Positions 63,042 to 64,000 of a DNA stretch of 64,000 bases are shown piece after piece. Numbering within the stretch: the stretch's first letter is position 1; each line of letters starts with the position of its first letter. Source of the stretch: Strigamia acuminata (Eukaryota > Arthropoda > Chilopoda > Geophilomorpha > Linotaeniidae). The notes beneath the pieces are model-generated. The model searched no databases, was not told the DNA's origin, and saw only the letters and a program-made list of their open reading frames with translations. The translations under genes were made by a program, and so were the position numbers. The DNA lies in NCBI GenBank assembly GCA_949358305.1, contig OX442316.1, forward strand, positions 8,124,001 through 8,188,000, written 5' to 3'.

Positions 63042-63729
63042 AGGGGCCGTCCATAAAGAAGGTCACGCTATAATCGGCTTTTTTTAGACCCCCCCTCCCC
63101 CCATGTCACACTACTGTCACGCTAAGCTTCACCCCCCTACCCCCTATGTCACAGTCATGGTTTATTATCATTAGGTCTTTGTGGTTTGCATAGGTTTACA
63201 TGCACATGTGTGCAAGCAAGCAGAGTTTACGAAACAATGAAAATTATGTAAAAAAATATGCATGATTAAAAATATAACTAGACATTTGAAATTACAATTG
63301 GCGCCGATGATTTATTTGACCGTATATTAAATTTATTACCGGTTAATTTATTCATCCACAAACACAGAATCTAACAATTTTCCCAAATATTTTGCAGACA
63401 TGTGTCTAAATTATAATTATATTACTTGGTGGACCATTATCAACGCTACTGTCTTCAACAGGAACATTCTGTAACTCGTCGTTGTCAACCAGAGTATAGC
63501 AGCGCTGAATAACAATGCAGCTGATGAAATGAACACTGTGACGTCTTGAATTTCGCTATGATGATGATGAAATTTGGGGGCAACGTGCATATATGAAATG
63601 TGCATTAAGATCTTTGCTTGCGACATTTCCAAGAACTCCCCCCCCCTCCCCCTATGTCACAATTTGTCACGACATTGGCTTACCCCTCCCTCCCCCCTAA
63701 GACCGTAACCTTCTAAATGGATGGCCCCC
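63042..63729. mobile_element. C-rich inverted-repeat element cutting the pseudogene
   Basis: The left end reads AGGGGCCGTCCATAAAGAAG and continues GTCACGC; the right end is the complement of GGGGCCATCCATTTAGAAG followed by GTTACGGTC. Just inside each end are C runs (TAGACCCCCCCTCCCCCCAT; CCCCTCCCTCCCCCCTAAG) and GTCACA words. Elements with GGGGCCGTCCATAAA ends and such C/G-rich shoulders occur widely in invertebrate genomes; I cannot name the superfamily with certainty. It holds no transposase frame. It begins inside the reading frame of the pseudogene and supplies its last residues and stop. Confidence 0.7.
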
Positions 63730-64000
63730 AATCACTGAAAAGGGTTTGATGTAAAAGACATTGGAAGTTTTTCAAAAATAAATTTATTGGTGTTTATATT
63801 GTTAATTGTTAGTTGAAATCATCATGTTTATGTACATTAGCAAAGGTGAACTTAAAAAATCAAAAATCTTTGAAGTTTGTTTCGCTCAGACCCAATGTTC
63901 AAGGCATCGCGCTTTTAACTAATTCGTATCGCCAACTGATGTCAAGTAAAGGAATGAAGAATCTTCCAGCATTCAAGTAGCCTTGCTTCCAGCATTTCCG
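63730..64000. other. non-coding end of window
   Basis: AT-rich sequence after the C-rich element. I looked for continuation of the pseudogene past the insertion and found no convincing reading frame. Confidence 0.4.

Noticed and set aside
63070-63715. G-quadruplexes in the C-rich ends of the element
   Set aside because: Each cluster has only three separable runs of three or more G on the minus strand, so the usual four-run rule is not met.
1-64000. tRNA, rRNA, snRNA genes or CRISPR arrays
   Set aside because: No cloverleaf with A/B boxes, no rRNA-like block and no regularly spaced repeat array was recognised by reading; a covariance-model scan was not possible here.

Overview
The window reads as a gene-poor, AT-rich stretch (by eye about two thirds A+T) of an animal nuclear genome. 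GT-AG introns, signal-peptide exons, AATAAA poly(A) signals, several families of short inverted-repeat DNA elements and one TATA box with an initiator at the canonical 31-base spacing point to an invertebrate. I lean towards an arthropod, mainly because of the TATA/CAGT initiator pair, but the species cannot be named from sequence alone. There is no bacterial or viral gene organisation.

Layout. Positions 1-36,745 hold no gene I can defend. They are AT-rich DNA with poly-A/T tracts and microsatellites, two unexplained open frames of about 125-130 codons, a degenerate GC-richer coding-like remnant (about 21.17-21.54 kb) and several short DNA-transposon relics. At 36,746-36,845 on the minus strand there is a good candidate first coding exon: a signal peptide cut by a phase-1 GT donor, with a GC-richer promoter-like island behind it at 36.9-37.3 kb that carries an NRF1-type palindrome. 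If that gene is real it runs towards position 1, and much of the left half may be its first intron. Positions 39.28-41.16 kb are a nest of four or five small repeats and MITEs. Positions 41.2-55.4 kb again lack clear genes.

The right end (55.4-64 kb) is different. A trypsin-like serine protease on the plus strand spans about 55.4-58.4 kb, with five well-defined exons and one extra upstream candidate; its first firm intron carries a MITE. It converges on a minus-strand gene (59,804-60,648) that I reconstructed from six exons: a 167-residue secreted, cysteine-rich protein of no family I recognise, with all five introns in phase 0 and a TATA/initiator core promoter. Beyond it lies a broken glycosyltransferase-like gene (fukutin-related-like) with frameshifts, an in-frame stop, an internal partial duplication, and a 3' end cut off by a C-rich inverted-repeat element.

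How they work together: two neighbouring genes encode secreted products (protease and cysteine-rich protein). Nothing in the sequence shows that they act in one pathway. I found no convincing undescribed multi-gene system. The items most worth following up are the orphan secreted protein, the CRE/NRF1-bearing Harbinger-like MITE, the signal-peptide exon facing a possible giant intron, and the MITE-truncated pseudogene.
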